This document shows, piece after piece, positions 35,391 through 43,431 of a stretch of 64,000 nucleotides of DNA. The notes beneath the pieces are model-generated. The model saw nothing but the letters and a program-made list of their open reading frames with translations. It made no database searches and was not told the origin of the DNA. The position numbers and the translations under genes were made by a program. This DNA comes from JAFGRU01 sp963665915 (lineage in GTDB: Bacteria > Desulfobacterota > Desulfuromonadia > Desulfuromonadales > JAAYDE01): positions 124,001 through 188,000 of the forward strand of contig CAXXSG010000007.1 of NCBI GenBank assembly GCA_963665915.2. Direction: 5' to 3'. Numbering within the stretch: position 1 is the first letter of the stretch; every line of letters starts with the position of its first letter.

Positions 35391-35701
35391 CTCGTTGGCT
35401 GGTGGCCTCGCACCGCCCATTCCAAGGGCCGCATGAACCCATCCGTGGGGTGAGCCTGGATTATTTATGAATACTTTTGCTGCAACCGTCAATTGCACGC
35501 CATCTCAAGCCGTGCTCGCTCCTTGCTCTTCGACGTACTGGCAGTACGTCTGCAGAGCACGTCGCTGTGCTTGACTTGATCTGACGCACCCTTACCGGTT
35601 TCGCGATAAACTCTCATGAATAAACCAGGCTTGACTGTAACCATCCAGGCGCCAGATGCCCTTTCCATGGGCGCTACGAGTCCATCGTGCTGAACAGTTA
35701 C
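35391..35701. repeat. Repeat B, copy 1, interrupted by repeat A
   Basis: The left part (35391-35453, with CACCGCCCATTCCAAGGGCC) and right part (35631-35701, with CCATCCAGGCGCCAGATGCC) join to match the uninterrupted copy at 56637-56768. Repeat A sits between them. The left and right arms of B are themselves partly inverted. Confidence 0.85.
35454..35630. repeat. Repeat A, copy 5, inserted in repeat B
   Basis: GCCTGGATTATTTATGAATA at the left, TCATGAATAAACCAGGC at the right; inner hairpin GACGTACTGGCAGTACGTC. Almost identical, in reverse orientation, to the copy at 47638-47814. Confidence 0.9.
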
Positions 35702-35749
35702 AAAGTAAATTATTATCTCCCTCTCCCTTCAATGAGGTGAGGGGTAGCA

Positions 35750-36628
35750 TCAGAAATGCGATAGCACACTACCAAGGTGATCCACCCAGATGGCTACGAT
35801 ATCGTCGTATTCAGCCGTACCTTTCAGCACCGGAACGCAGTTGATGCCTGCCGCGGTCAGAATCGATTGCCAGGAATCCGCTTCGTCTCCGGCCATGTCG
35901 TTCATGGCGTGGTCTCCGGCTACGGACATGAATGGTATCAGGTAAGCTTTTTTGATTTTCTTTGCCAGGAGCATGCTTTTGATGTCGTCGATTTCCGGCG
36001 TGCCTTCCACGGTGCCGACAAAGATATTCGGGTCCTGCTGTTGGAAATGAAACATCATGGCCGCATAGAATGCGTTGCTGGGATGGGGTGTGCCATGTCC
36101 CATAAAAACCACGGCATCCGATTTTTTTCGTTCCTTGGGGATGTTTTTGATTATGGCAGCGACGACCCACTCCAGATCCTTTTGCGTCCCCAGGAGGGGA
36201 TAGCCGACCAGGATGCGCTCAAAACCACCGGCCATGCCGGCAAAAGCGTGAGCGTTGCGCTGCAGGTCGTGAAACTCCTCGCCGGCGATGGTGTGAAGAG
36301 ACTGCACGGCCACATGGGTGAAGCCTTCGTTCATCATTTTGGCCAGGGCGGTTTCCGGTGAGTCGAGGTGTTGTCCCATTTTGGCCAGCTTGTCGCGGAT
36401 GATTTTCGAGGTGTAGGCCCAGCGCACCGGGATATTCGGGAAGGCCGCTTTCACCTTCTTTTCGATGTTCTGAAAAGAAACCTGGGCGCTGGGAATACTT
36501 GTGCCGAACGCCACCAGGAGGATGCCTTTTTTCATCTCCCGTTTGTGGCCATGGCTGCCGGCCAGGGCCGGAACGGTCAGCAGAAGTCCGAGTACAATAG
36601 TCAATCCAACGGTCAGTCTTTTTTTCAT
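35750..36628 (-). CDS. cbiK: CbiK anaerobic cobaltochelatase with signal peptide
   Basis: CbiK inserts Co(II) (or Fe) into sirohydrochlorin early in anaerobic B12 synthesis. The conserved residues are GILLVAFGTSIPSAQVSFQN, the metal His in QSLHTIAGEEFHDL and VFMGHGTPHPSNAFY, and LIPFMSVAGDHAMNDMAGDE at the end. Residues 1-20 (MKKRLTVGLTIVLGLLLTVPALAGS) form a signal peptide, as in the periplasmic CbiK of Desulfovibrio, which is thought to serve metal or haem handling rather than B12 synthesis. The ATG at 36628 has AAAGGGG upstream. It is preceded by a terminator and a cobalamin riboswitch on the same strand. Confidence 0.93.
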   Translation of the reverse strand: MKKRLTVGLTIVLGLLLTVPALAGSHGHKREMKKGILLVAFGTSIPSAQVSFQNIEKKVKAAFPNIPVRWAYTSKIIRDKLAKMGQHLDSPETALAKMMNEGFTHVAVQSLHTIAGEEFHDLQRNAHAFAGMAGGFERILVGYPLLGTQKDLEWVVAAIIKNIPKERKKSDAVVFMGHGTPHPSNAFYAAMMFHFQQQDPNIFVGTVEGTPEIDDIKSMLLAKKIKKAYLIPFMSVAGDHAMNDMAGDEADSWQSILTAAGINCVPVLKGTAEYDDIVAIWVDHLGSVLSHF

Positions 36629-36690
36629 CTTTTGCCCCTTTCCTTGGTGTCGCTGTCGACAACGACACCCTTGCACGGTTCGAGGGCTAA

Positions 36691-36727
36691 AAATAAAAAC
36701 CCTTCAAGCCGTATTCGGTTTGAAGGG
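36691..36727 (-). terminator. Terminator hairpin of the cbiK riboswitch
   Basis: CCCTTCAAGCCG (36700-36711) and CGGTTTGAAGGG (36716-36727) form a 12-bp stem. On the minus strand it is followed by TTTTTATTTTTAG. It lies between the riboswitch and cbiK, so it is the likely expression platform. Confidence 0.8.
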
Positions 36728-36796
36728 CTGCACCCAGTTTCCTTGGCCCTTGTGATGTTTGCCCCATTCTGTCTCCCGCAGAAGGACGGCCATCGT

Positions 36797-36978
36797 CAAG
36801 GCAGGTCTTCTGGCTTCCCCCACTGCAGGCGGCCTTCCCGAAACGATGTATCGTTTCAGTGGCACACTTGGCCTGCAGCATTTTCTCCTGAAGATGGAGG
36901 AGGGTTACAGCGGCGGGACCGCTCCCGATTTTCACGGGATTCCCTGTTAGGCGCTTATGCGCACCGTTGACGTTCTCA
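36797..36978 (-). ncRNA. Cobalamin riboswitch upstream of cbiK
   Basis: On the minus strand the order is GGTGCGCATAAGCGCC, AATCCCGTGAAAATCGGGAGCGG, TCCCGCCGCTGTAACC, then GGAAGCCAGAAGACCTGCC, the B12 box and conserved junctions of the cobalamin riboswitch. The GACCTGCC box sits at 36797-36805. It should repress cbiK (and possibly the btuCDF genes) when adenosylcobalamin is plentiful. Confidence 0.93.
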
Positions 36979-37103
36979 TTTAAGATGATGAGGATGGGGT
37001 TGTCAATATGAAAAAAGGGGGGCGATTAGTTTCGGCAGTTGTTGAACACGATTAACGTGTTAAAAAAAGTTCCCATTATACGTAGGTTTCTGGGTTTGGG
37101 AAT

Positions 37104-37488
37104 CCGGGGTTGCGTCCCCGAACGACGCCTTCTTTCTTTTTACGCTTAGCCCGAAATATTCATGGAGGCTTCTGCTGCAACCGTCAATTTCACGCCATCT
37201 CAAACCGTGCTCGCTCCTTACTCTTCGACGTATCACAAATACGCCTGCAGAGCGCGTTACTGCGCTTGGTTTGATCTGACGCACACTTGCCGGTTTCGCG
37301 ACAAAGCCTCATGAATAAACCGAGCTTGAAGAAAGAGGCAAAGAAAAGGACGCCCCGCGATTCGCCCTTCGGGTCCCCTACGCTCCAGAAACGTTTTGAG
37401 GACGGCCAGAATTCGCAAAAACCGCTCAACTGTCCGTCTGTTCTCAAAACGTTTCCTCCACTCCGGCTTCATCGCAAGGGGAAATAAA
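37104..37488. repeat. Repeat C, copy 1, interrupted by repeat A
   Basis: Left part has CCGGGGTTGCGTCCCCGAAC and CGCCTTCTTTCTTTTT; right part (37327-37488) has AAGAAAGAGGCAAAGAAAAG, then the inverted arms CGTTTTGAG and CTCAAAACG, ending ATCGCAAGGGGAAA. Repeat A fills 37148-37326. Confidence 0.85.
37148..37326. repeat. Repeat A, copy 6, inserted in repeat C
   Basis: AGCCCGAAATATTCATGG at the left and TCATGAATAAACCGAGCT at the right. It splits repeat C between TTTTTACGCTT and GAAGAAAGAGGC, as seen by comparison with the uninterrupted copy at 51566. Confidence 0.88.
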
Positions 37489-37560
37489 TCAGCTCATTTT
37501 GTGGCCTTGCCGCAAAATGGCTTAAAAATGATTTTAAGGTTTTGGGTTTAAGGTTTTGAT

Positions 37561-37773
37561 TCTCCCCCATTGTATCGCAGCCGTTGAGGGAAGGGGTTTT
37601 TGAGATCAAGCCGGGCAGGCTGTCTGAGCGCTGTTTGCGAGTTTCTGACCGGCCTCAAAAGACCCTTTCCTCAACGGGTACCCGAAGGGCAAGATGCTGG
37701 GGTGCCTTTTTTCTGCTTACTCTTTTTCGGGCATGCAAAAAGAGTAAGGCGTCGTTCGGGGACGCAACCCCGG
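37561..37773. repeat. Repeat C, copy 2 (opposite orientation)
   Basis: Read on the minus strand it starts CCGGGGTTGCGTCCCCGAACG, then TTACTCTTTTTGC...AAAAAGAGTAAG (a stem), and has outer arms CGTTGAGG/CCTCAACG. It forms a divergent pair with copy 1 ahead of rdgC. Confidence 0.85.
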
Positions 37774-37859
37774 TGCACCGACTGTAGCAAAACGCTCAAA
37801 GCTTAAAAACACAGCAACTTTTGGTAGTTCGCTCCTGCGACAGCGCTACGCCGCCCCCT

Positions 37860-39026
37860 TTAACTTTCCTGAATCCATGCCTGGATAGCCTTGTTGCGTG
37901 CCGGCCAGTTTTCTCCCAGGCGTTCCGTGAGAAAGGCGGCCAGCAAACTGTCGAACATCTGGGTTCCTTTTTCCAGCAAACTCATGCGTTCGAAAAATAC
38001 CGCCTCGAATTCCAACTGGGGATCGGTCAGGTCGTCTTTCTCGATTTTGACCGGAGGGCATTTGAATGAGGAAAAATGGAACAGATCCCCTTTCAGGGTC
38101 AGCTTCCAGGTGTCCTCTTGAGCCTCCATGCATATTCCCGCCTGGAGAATCTCCTTGCCGTCCCCAAGGGCCGCGCGAACTTCGCTGAAACTTTCCTGGG
38201 GGCCGGTAACCGATACACGCTGGGGACCTTCTTCACTCGCCCCGGCCAGAGTCAGGCGGTGGTTGATATAGGCTGCAAAGGTTGCCCCTTTGATTTCCGG
38301 TCCGGGCTGCGAAATCCGGTACACAGAGCTTCCGTTCCGGGTCTGAAACAGGAGCCACAACAGGAATTCGCATCCGAGCCAGCGGTTTTCCTTCACCATG
38401 TCCATCACCGCTTCGCTTTCGGCACGGTTGGCTCTGGCCAGATTTTCCTTGAGATGGGTGGGGACCGCTTCCTGAGCCCGGACAAAGGGATGCACTGGAA
38501 CCAGGCGTAGACCTTCGAAGGTTTTTTTAAACTGCTCCACGAACAGGTCGATCATTTTAGTACCCAGGCTGGTGAAGGTTACCATGTCCCGCTTGGTGTC
38601 CCACACCACGTCGAAGGTGGCCGGGGACGGCAGCGCACGGGACAGAAGGTCATTCCGGACGACCTCGCGGATCTCCTGGCGTTTCTGTTTCGGAATCTGT
38701 TGCAGGTGGGGATTGGCTTCCATAAAATCGGCTTCCGCTTCCTCCCGGGCGTATCTAAGCAGCGTTGTGGAGAGGCGGCGCTGATCCCGGCGCAGGACAA
38801 ACGCCAGGTAGTGGTCTTTCCGGCAGGTGTAGGCCGCACCGAATTCACTGTCCTGGGTGTTGTCGAGCCTGACCCAGCCCATCGAAATTTCGTCACTGTT
38901 GTGCTCGATGGAGCGGAACCCACGGCTGTCCAGGCATTTATCGACCCAAGTGAAAAAATCCACGGTCGGCTTGTCGCCCACGACGCGGAATTGAGAGATG
39001 CTTACGGTGTTGTTGATAATTCCCAT
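37860..39026 (-). CDS. rdgC: Recombination-associated protein RdgC
   Basis: RdgC binds double-stranded DNA as a ring dimer and restrains RecA and affects replication restart. The sequence MGIINNTVSISQFRVVGD is the usual start. GWVRLDNTQDSEFGAAY and later FVEQFKKTFEGLRLVPVHPF and WLGCEFLLWLLFQTRN are conserved. 388 residues from the ATG at 39026, which has AGGAAAG upstream. The longer frame to 39128 is not used. It stands alone between repeat C and an insertion sequence. It is unusual in this lineage compared with its broad presence in gamma- and betaproteobacteria, so transfer is possible. Confidence 0.9.
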   Translation of the reverse strand: MGIINNTVSISQFRVVGDKPTVDFFTWVDKCLDSRGFRSIEHNSDEISMGWVRLDNTQDSEFGAAYTCRKDHYLAFVLRRDQRRLSTTLLRYAREEAEADFMEANPHLQQIPKQKRQEIREVVRNDLLSRALPSPATFDVVWDTKRDMVTFTSLGTKMIDLFVEQFKKTFEGLRLVPVHPFVRAQEAVPTHLKENLARANRAESEAVMDMVKENRWLGCEFLLWLLFQTRNGSSVYRISQPGPEIKGATFAAYINHRLTLAGASEEGPQRVSVTGPQESFSEVRAALGDGKEILQAGICMEAQEDTWKLTLKGDLFHFSSFKCPPVKIEKDDLTDPQLEFEAVFFERMSLLEKGTQMFDSLLAAFLTERLGENWPARNKAIQAWIQES

Positions 39027-39430
39027 GTTTACTTTCCTGCTTTCCTTATTGAGTTTCAGCGAATTTGAAATGTTTCGTTTACCGCTGGAGATAAAAAAGC
39101 TTCGACATCTTAGAGCACAGGGGACCAAAGCTCAATGACATCTTGCGGATTAAACAGTTTTGTGGAGGTTGGGATTGATCGTGAGATGTTTGGAAATCGG
39201 AGGGCGGGCAGAGGGGAGGGAATTTTCCTGGACACTATTAAATTTAATTCATAACATGTTGATGTTGCATGATATGAAGTTTTCTGGATAATTTTGTTTT
39301 TGGCGTGTTATCCAGTTAGAGAAAATTGAAAGTTCAGGACATCAATTGCATATTTTGGAAGTTTTTGGGTAGTTATCAAGAAACTGCATAATTATTGGTT
39401 GTGTGGCTGGACAATCCTTTAATTAAATAT
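39027..39430. other. AT-rich gap between rdgC and the IS element
   Basis: No gene. A hairpin CTGGATAA (39284-39291) and TTATCCAG (39308-39315) is the only clear structure. rdgC promoter should lie here. No remnant of the integron integrase or a third attC is convincing. Confidence 0.6.
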
Positions 39431-40167
39431 GGGTCATGACACTTTAAGAGGTCAGTCCCGAACAATTTTGAGGATCAGTTTATAGAGATCCTTGGCTCTA
39501 TGGTTAAACCTAAACTCACATTCTTTAAGATGCAAGTTGAAGGTGCTGGGGGCCATACCGCGAAACCGAACCAGGCGTGTTTTCGCATAGCCCCAGAATC
39601 CTTCAATGCCATTGATGTGAGTGTGCCCTTTGGCAAATTCGTTCTGGCCGTGATCGATGCGAAGATGTTTGCCATAACCTACATCAACCAGGCCATTGTA
39701 GCCACGCCAGCCGTCAGAGTAGACGATGCTCTTCAACTCGACTCTGCCCCGGATCACCGCTTGGAGCGTGGCTTTCGAGCAATTTGGAACGATTTCCGTG
39801 TAAACGTGACCGTTCCGTTGAAAGATGCCGAAGACTATGGTTTTGCCAAAAGCACCCCGGCCTCTTTTGCCTTTGATGCGACGGGCGCCAAAGAACGATT
39901 CGTCGACTTCAACCTCCCCTGAAAAGGGAGATTGAAGTCCGCAATATTCGACCAGGCGCTGCCGAATCGCTTTCAAGTAACGATTGACGGTGTTGCGACT
40001 GAGACCTGTTAAACGAGCAATTTGTGAGGCGTCCAAATCGACAGAAAAGAGACGCACAATCTGTCGAAATTGATGCTCCGAAATGCGTGAACGCCAAACA
40101 TACTTATTTTTCATAGTCATGACAGTATCTTAGCGCCTCCTCGTGAGTGCTTAACATGTCATGACCC
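39431..40167 (-). mobile_element. IS1595-family insertion sequence, 737 bp
   Basis: Ends are GGGTCATGACA (39431-39441) and TGTCATGACCC (40157-40167), with a further partial match (TTAAG). One transposase gene of normal length. No 8-bp target duplication can be seen (TTAAATAT against AAACTAAT), so deletion or recombination may have followed insertion. It cuts into the first integron cassette. Confidence 0.88.
39452..40120 (-). CDS. IS1595-family (ISXO2-like) transposase
   Basis: DDE-type transposase of 222 residues. Helix-turn-helix near 30-60 (LDASQIARLTGLSRNTVNRYLK), then the DDE domain: EVEVDESFFGARRIKGKRGRG (first Asp), YSDGWRGYNGL (second Asp) and HINGIEGFWGYAKTRLVRF (Asn/Glu part). No zinc-ribbon N-terminus, as in the shorter ISXO2-like members. 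Start at 40120 is near the right inverted repeat. The gene is intact, so the element may be active. Confidence 0.95.
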   Translation of the reverse strand: MTMKNKYVWRSRISEHQFRQIVRLFSVDLDASQIARLTGLSRNTVNRYLKAIRQRLVEYCGLQSPFSGEVEVDESFFGARRIKGKRGRGAFGKTIVFGIFQRNGHVYTEIVPNCSKATLQAVIRGRVELKSIVYSDGWRGYNGLVDVGYGKHLRIDHGQNEFAKGHTHINGIEGFWGYAKTRLVRFRGMAPSTFNLHLKECEFRFNHRAKDLYKLILKIVRD

Positions 40168-40700
40168 AAACTAATAATGTCACCCTCGCCAAGCATGTTC
40201 TGAAAAAATGTACATCTGCCAAAATTCGCTCTCTGGCTCCAATAATAAGCGAAAATTTCAACATACTATTTCCTTTAATTCGTGAGGTTGCCTATTACGT
40301 ACGCCGGACTTTTACAAATGAAATGCTATTAGATTTATCTGCAATTATTTCTGGGTTCTGCCTACAAAATGAGAATAGGTTTTCTTTGCGGTGGCTAGCA
40401 TACATCCTGACTTTGCCAGACTATCCGAATGGCCATCACTTAGATGATCGAGTATTTTCAGCACTCGAACTTAGAGACCAGCTCTTATTAGCAGCTAAAC
40501 GAAAGGATTTGCATAGGATAAAGGCCCTGCGCACTAAAGTCGATCAGCTATCTGAGATTGATCGACATGCATGGATTATTTCATCTAATGCCCTTACAAA
40601 GGACGAGAGAAATCCAATATTAGATCACATCGAATCCAGAGGGACACCATTGGATATTGCATATTGCCGCTATGTGAAAAGTGGCATAACAAGCCGGTGA
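40161..40700 (+). CDS. Integron cassette 1 protein, 5' end replaced by the IS
   Basis: Unrecognised. The frame gives 179 residues, but its first two codons lie in the inverted repeat of the IS (ATG at 40161, IS ends 40167), so the true N-terminus was probably lost. The sequence is helical and rich in Leu and Ile (for example FNILFPLIREVAYYVRR, SAIISGFCLQ, HHLDDRVFSALELRDQ). Codons are AT-rich and unlike the neighbours. The stop TGA lies inside the attC site at 40684-40736, as is usual for cassettes. Long helical C-terminal parts of this kind are seen in several defence proteins, but no homology is claimed. Expression now would depend on the IS or outside promoters. Confidence 0.6.
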   Translation: MTQTNNVTLAKHVLKKCTSAKIRSLAPIISENFNILFPLIREVAYYVRRTFTNEMLLDLSAIISGFCLQNENRFSLRWLAYILTLPDYPNGHHLDDRVFSALELRDQLLLAAKRKDLHRIKALRTKVDQLSEIDRHAWIISSNALTKDERNPILDHIESRGTPLDIAYCRYVKSGITSR

Positions 40701-40736
40701 ACTGGACGCGTTGACTCGCGCCAGTTACCGTTAGAT
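40684..40736 (+). other. attC recombination site 1 (integron cassette)
   Basis: GCATAAC (R'') at the left and GTTAGAT (R', GTTRRRY) at the right. Between them GGTGAACTGG pairs with CCAGTTACC, leaving one extrahelical G, and CGCG pairs with CGCG around a short loop. This is the fold and the bulge that integron integrases read. It ends cassette 1, and 12 bases later cassette 2 starts with ATG. Confidence 0.82.
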
Positions 40737-40748
40737 CGCCAGGACGTA

Positions 40749-41858
40749 ATGGACAGCAAAACAACCAAGCAACTTATAAACGCTCTCTATGGCATATCTG
40801 TTGCGAAGAATTGGCCTGCTATCGAGAGTGGGGCGACACCACTAGCTAATAATACGCGTCCCCCTAGTTATATTATCCAACTTGTCCTCGAAGCACTTCA
40901 CGGTGAGAGACTACCTAAAGGTGTCGAGAAGTGTGCATGGGAGCTCCCAATTGATTTTGAGGAATCCGCATGGTTAATTACTGATTGGAAACATTATGCC
41001 TGGAGGCTTTTTTCACAGTCAGGGTCCAAGGAAAGCTGCATCCGCCTACAAAAAAAACTTGAAGCTGCAGGCGGCATTGTTGACAACTATCTAGCCACTG
41101 TGGCTAAAACCCATCTCGACAACGACGATTTCTCACTCAAAAATGATTATAATGAATCCAAATCCCTATACCAATACTATCGTCACCGGCTTGACACGAC
41201 TATTCTGATTGCAAATCCAGCAACTATTACGGGCCCTCCTGGCGAACAGCGATCAGCTTTAGTAAATGAATACTATCGGGCACTTCGAGAGGCCGAGCAG
41301 AACCAGATTGTCACGTCTATTTTCTTTTTTGCACACTCTGAAATAATCCTTGATTCCTGCTTTGCTCTTCAAGAGCCAGGTAGGATTCGATATCGAGACT
41401 TCCGTGCACTTGATTGGGGTGAACGCTTTAAAATTATCGTCGGTGATGTTTTCATTCGGCAGTACTCGGCGCTCTATTCTCACTTGCTAGAGATACGGAG
41501 GTATTTTAGAAATATCCCGGTACATGCCAGCCCACAATTCTTGTTTCCTGTTGAAGGTGTGGGCCTAGTACCAGCAACCTTTAATCGATTAGATGATCCG
41601 CGATTATCCTATGGGCACAGGTATGACACGGACGAGGGTAAGCGTATCCTTCGCACATTCGATTTAACCCTTGAACTACTTCGAGATTCTCCGCGAACGG
41701 CTTGCGGTTACTTGTATGCTGAATCAGCCCTGCCCATTCACATAAAACATGATCTTCGTGAAGAGCTTCAGAAGCTCATGTCGTCTATGGATAGTTTTAA
41801 ACAAGAACTTGACCGTCGCGTACAACTTCATTACGCAAAGATTAACGGAGAGATCTAA
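40749..41858 (+). CDS. Integron cassette 2 protein with HEPN-like RNIPVH motif
   Basis: A 369-residue protein of no family I can name. At about residues 250-270 it reads LLEIRRYFRNIPVHASPQF, that is R-N-x3-H following an amphipathic helix, the catalytic pattern (Rx4-6H) of HEPN ribonucleases. The segment before it (HSEIILDSCFAL, RFKIIVGDVFIRQYSALYSH) is helical, as HEPN domains are. The rest is mostly helical with no transmembrane part. The ATG at 40749 lies 12 bases after attC 1 and the TAA lies in attC 2, so the gene fills a complete cassette. A role in phage defence or toxin activity is a guess based on the motif and the location. Confidence 0.7.
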   Translation: MDSKTTKQLINALYGISVAKNWPAIESGATPLANNTRPPSYIIQLVLEALHGERLPKGVEKCAWELPIDFEESAWLITDWKHYAWRLFSQSGSKESCIRLQKKLEAAGGIVDNYLATVAKTHLDNDDFSLKNDYNESKSLYQYYRHRLDTTILIANPATITGPPGEQRSALVNEYYRALREAEQNQIVTSIFFFAHSEIILDSCFALQEPGRIRYRDFRALDWGERFKIIVGDVFIRQYSALYSHLLEIRRYFRNIPVHASPQFLFPVEGVGLVPATFNRLDDPRLSYGHRYDTDEGKRILRTFDLTLELLRDSPRTACGYLYAESALPIHIKHDLREELQKLMSSMDSFKQELDRRVQLHYAKINGEI

Positions 41859-41915
41859 CCTCCGGCTGCATTTCGATGCCGCTGAAGTGTCGCGATTGAG
41901 CCGGCAGCGTTGGGG
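41853..41915 (+). other. attC recombination site 2 (integron cassette)
   Basis: ATCTAAC (R'') at the left, GTTGGGG (R') at the right (last base G instead of Y). CTCCGGCT pairs with AGCCGGCAG with one extra base, again the extrahelical feature. It contains the stop codon of cassette 2. The 41916-42118 gap after it holds no gene. Confidence 0.78.
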
Positions 41916-42118
41916 TCAGGCTTGCATCGTTGCAAACTTGTTGATCTGTGTTGCCCTTTGGCCAGACGGCCGCACCAAGGCATGAAATGAGGGAGGTTTC
42001 GCACCGGGGCAGATACCCTGCTGCGAAGGCTTAAACGTAGACTTATTTTAAAAAGTTTTGTAGGCTGTTCCCGGATTCACCGCATAATTTCCCTGATTTC
42101 CCCTGGTCTCCTCCAATT

Positions 42119-43414
42119 ATGATCGAAAACGACAATCTCAACCTCTGTCCCAACCCGCCCGGAGAACCGAGGATCATTCCCCGGGATCATCACTGCATCT
42201 CCCGTAAGCAGATCGACCCGGATGTTGTCAAAGTTCTTTATCGACTTCGCAACAGAGGATATCTTGCTTATCTCGTCGGCGGGAGCGTGCGCGACCTCCT
42301 GCTGGGACGGCAGCCGAAGGATTTCGATATCGGCACTGACGCAACACCGGCCCAGATCAGGCGCCTGTTTCGAAACTGTTTTCTGATCGGGCGCCGATTC
42401 CGTCTCGCTCTTCTTCGCTTCCCAAAAAACAAACTGGTGGAAGTGTCAACCTTTCGCCGCCACCCCGGCCCCGACGAAATGCCGGAAAATTCGGAGGAGC
42501 ATTTCAATTTCGTCCAGAATGTCTTCGGTTCGCCGAGACAGGACGCCTACCGCCGCGATTTTACAATCAACGCGCTTTTCTATGACATCAGAAACTTTTC
42601 AATCGTCGATCATGTAGGCGGGATGGAAGACCTTGAAGCCAGGCGCATCCGGGTTATCGGCGACCCGCATGTCCGTTTCCGGGAAGATCCGGTCCGCATG
42701 CTCCGGGCTCTGGAATTTGCGGTCCGTCTCAACTTTGCACTTGATCCCGCCGCTCGCGAAGGCATCGACCTGTGCGGCCCGCTGATCGCCAGCGCCGCTC
42801 CGGCCCGCATCCGTGAAAAACTGCAGGGGCTTTTCCTTCAAAAAATTGCCGGAAAGGTCCTGCTACAGGCCCAGGGATCAGGTCTCCTTGTCCATCTCCT
42901 GCCCGGATACCAGGCAGACAACGACGGTCTGAATCTTTTGCAACGAATGGATGAAAAAACACCATCCGGTCAACCGTTCAATGAAGCCTTCACCGTGGCA
43001 GCCATGTTTCTCAGCCCCTTCATGGCGGGCTGTCCCGCAAACTCGAATATTCGCATTACCGAGGTTCTGAACAAAGCCAACACGATCATTGACCCGTACT
43101 GCCGGTATTTCAGTGTTGCCAAAGGAATAAAACATGACGCCAGGGAACTGCTGGTCAGTTGTTACCGACTTGCCCGTGGCCGGGGACTGCGTGGCGAAAA
43201 GCGCTTTTTGAGAAGCCCCAATACACCTTTTGCTCTGGAGCTTTTCTCGCTCTGGGGAAAGGATCGTCCGGAACTGGCGGAACAGATCGCCCAGTGGCGG
43301 CAGGCCATTCGCGAACCTGAACCGAAACCATCGACTGAAAAGGGAAAATCCCGACCCTCCCGGCGTCCACGTCGCAGGGGTTCGAGGGTCAGACCTGGAA
43401 GATTGAAAGAATAA
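42119..43414 (+). CDS. pcnB: Poly(A) polymerase/tRNA nucleotidyltransferase family protein
   Basis: Adds adenosines to RNA 3' ends, promoting decay. The nucleotidyltransferase head is VGGSVRDLLLGRQPKDFDIGTDATPAQI (residues about 48-75), with GRRFRLALLRF in place of the usual GRRF-RLVHV, VEVSTFRRHPG, RRDFTINALFYD and RMLRALEFAVRLNFALDP. The tail from about 395 is Arg/Lys-rich (RPSRRPRRRGSRVRPGRLKE), as in bacterial PcnB. 431 residues. It is bordered by the integron cassette region and an azlD copy. The ribosome site is weak, so the start codon at 42119 is provisional. Confidence 0.92.
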   Translation: MIENDNLNLCPNPPGEPRIIPRDHHCISRKQIDPDVVKVLYRLRNRGYLAYLVGGSVRDLLLGRQPKDFDIGTDATPAQIRRLFRNCFLIGRRFRLALLRFPKNKLVEVSTFRRHPGPDEMPENSEEHFNFVQNVFGSPRQDAYRRDFTINALFYDIRNFSIVDHVGGMEDLEARRIRVIGDPHVRFREDPVRMLRALEFAVRLNFALDPAAREGIDLCGPLIASAAPARIREKLQGLFLQKIAGKVLLQAQGSGLLVHLLPGYQADNDGLNLLQRMDEKTPSGQPFNEAFTVAAMFLSPFMAGCPANSNIRITEVLNKANTIIDPYCRYFSVAKGIKHDARELLVSCYRLARGRGLRGEKRFLRSPNTPFALELFSLWGKDRPELAEQIAQWRQAIREPEPKPSTEKGKSRPSRRPRRRGSRVRPGRLKE

Positions 43415-43431
43415 GCCAAATTACCTATGAC

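Noticed and set aside
36700..36990. Several short frames over the riboswitch region
   Set aside because: They cross conserved riboswitch elements and terminator stems; no ribosome sites or domains.
37560..37810. Short plus-strand frames across repeat C
   Set aside because: The same frames recur in all repeat C copies and follow the repeat, not a gene.
39240..39320. Possible third attC in the rdgC-IS gap (TCATAAC...GTTATCCAGTTAGAG)
   Set aside because: Box sequences do not match at key positions and the stem (CTGGATAA/TTATCCAG) lacks the double-box layout with a bulged base.
40161..40700. Cassette 1 protein as C-terminal part of a reverse-transcriptase defence protein
   Set aside because: Only a general impression from helical, leucine-rich sequence; no motif supports it.
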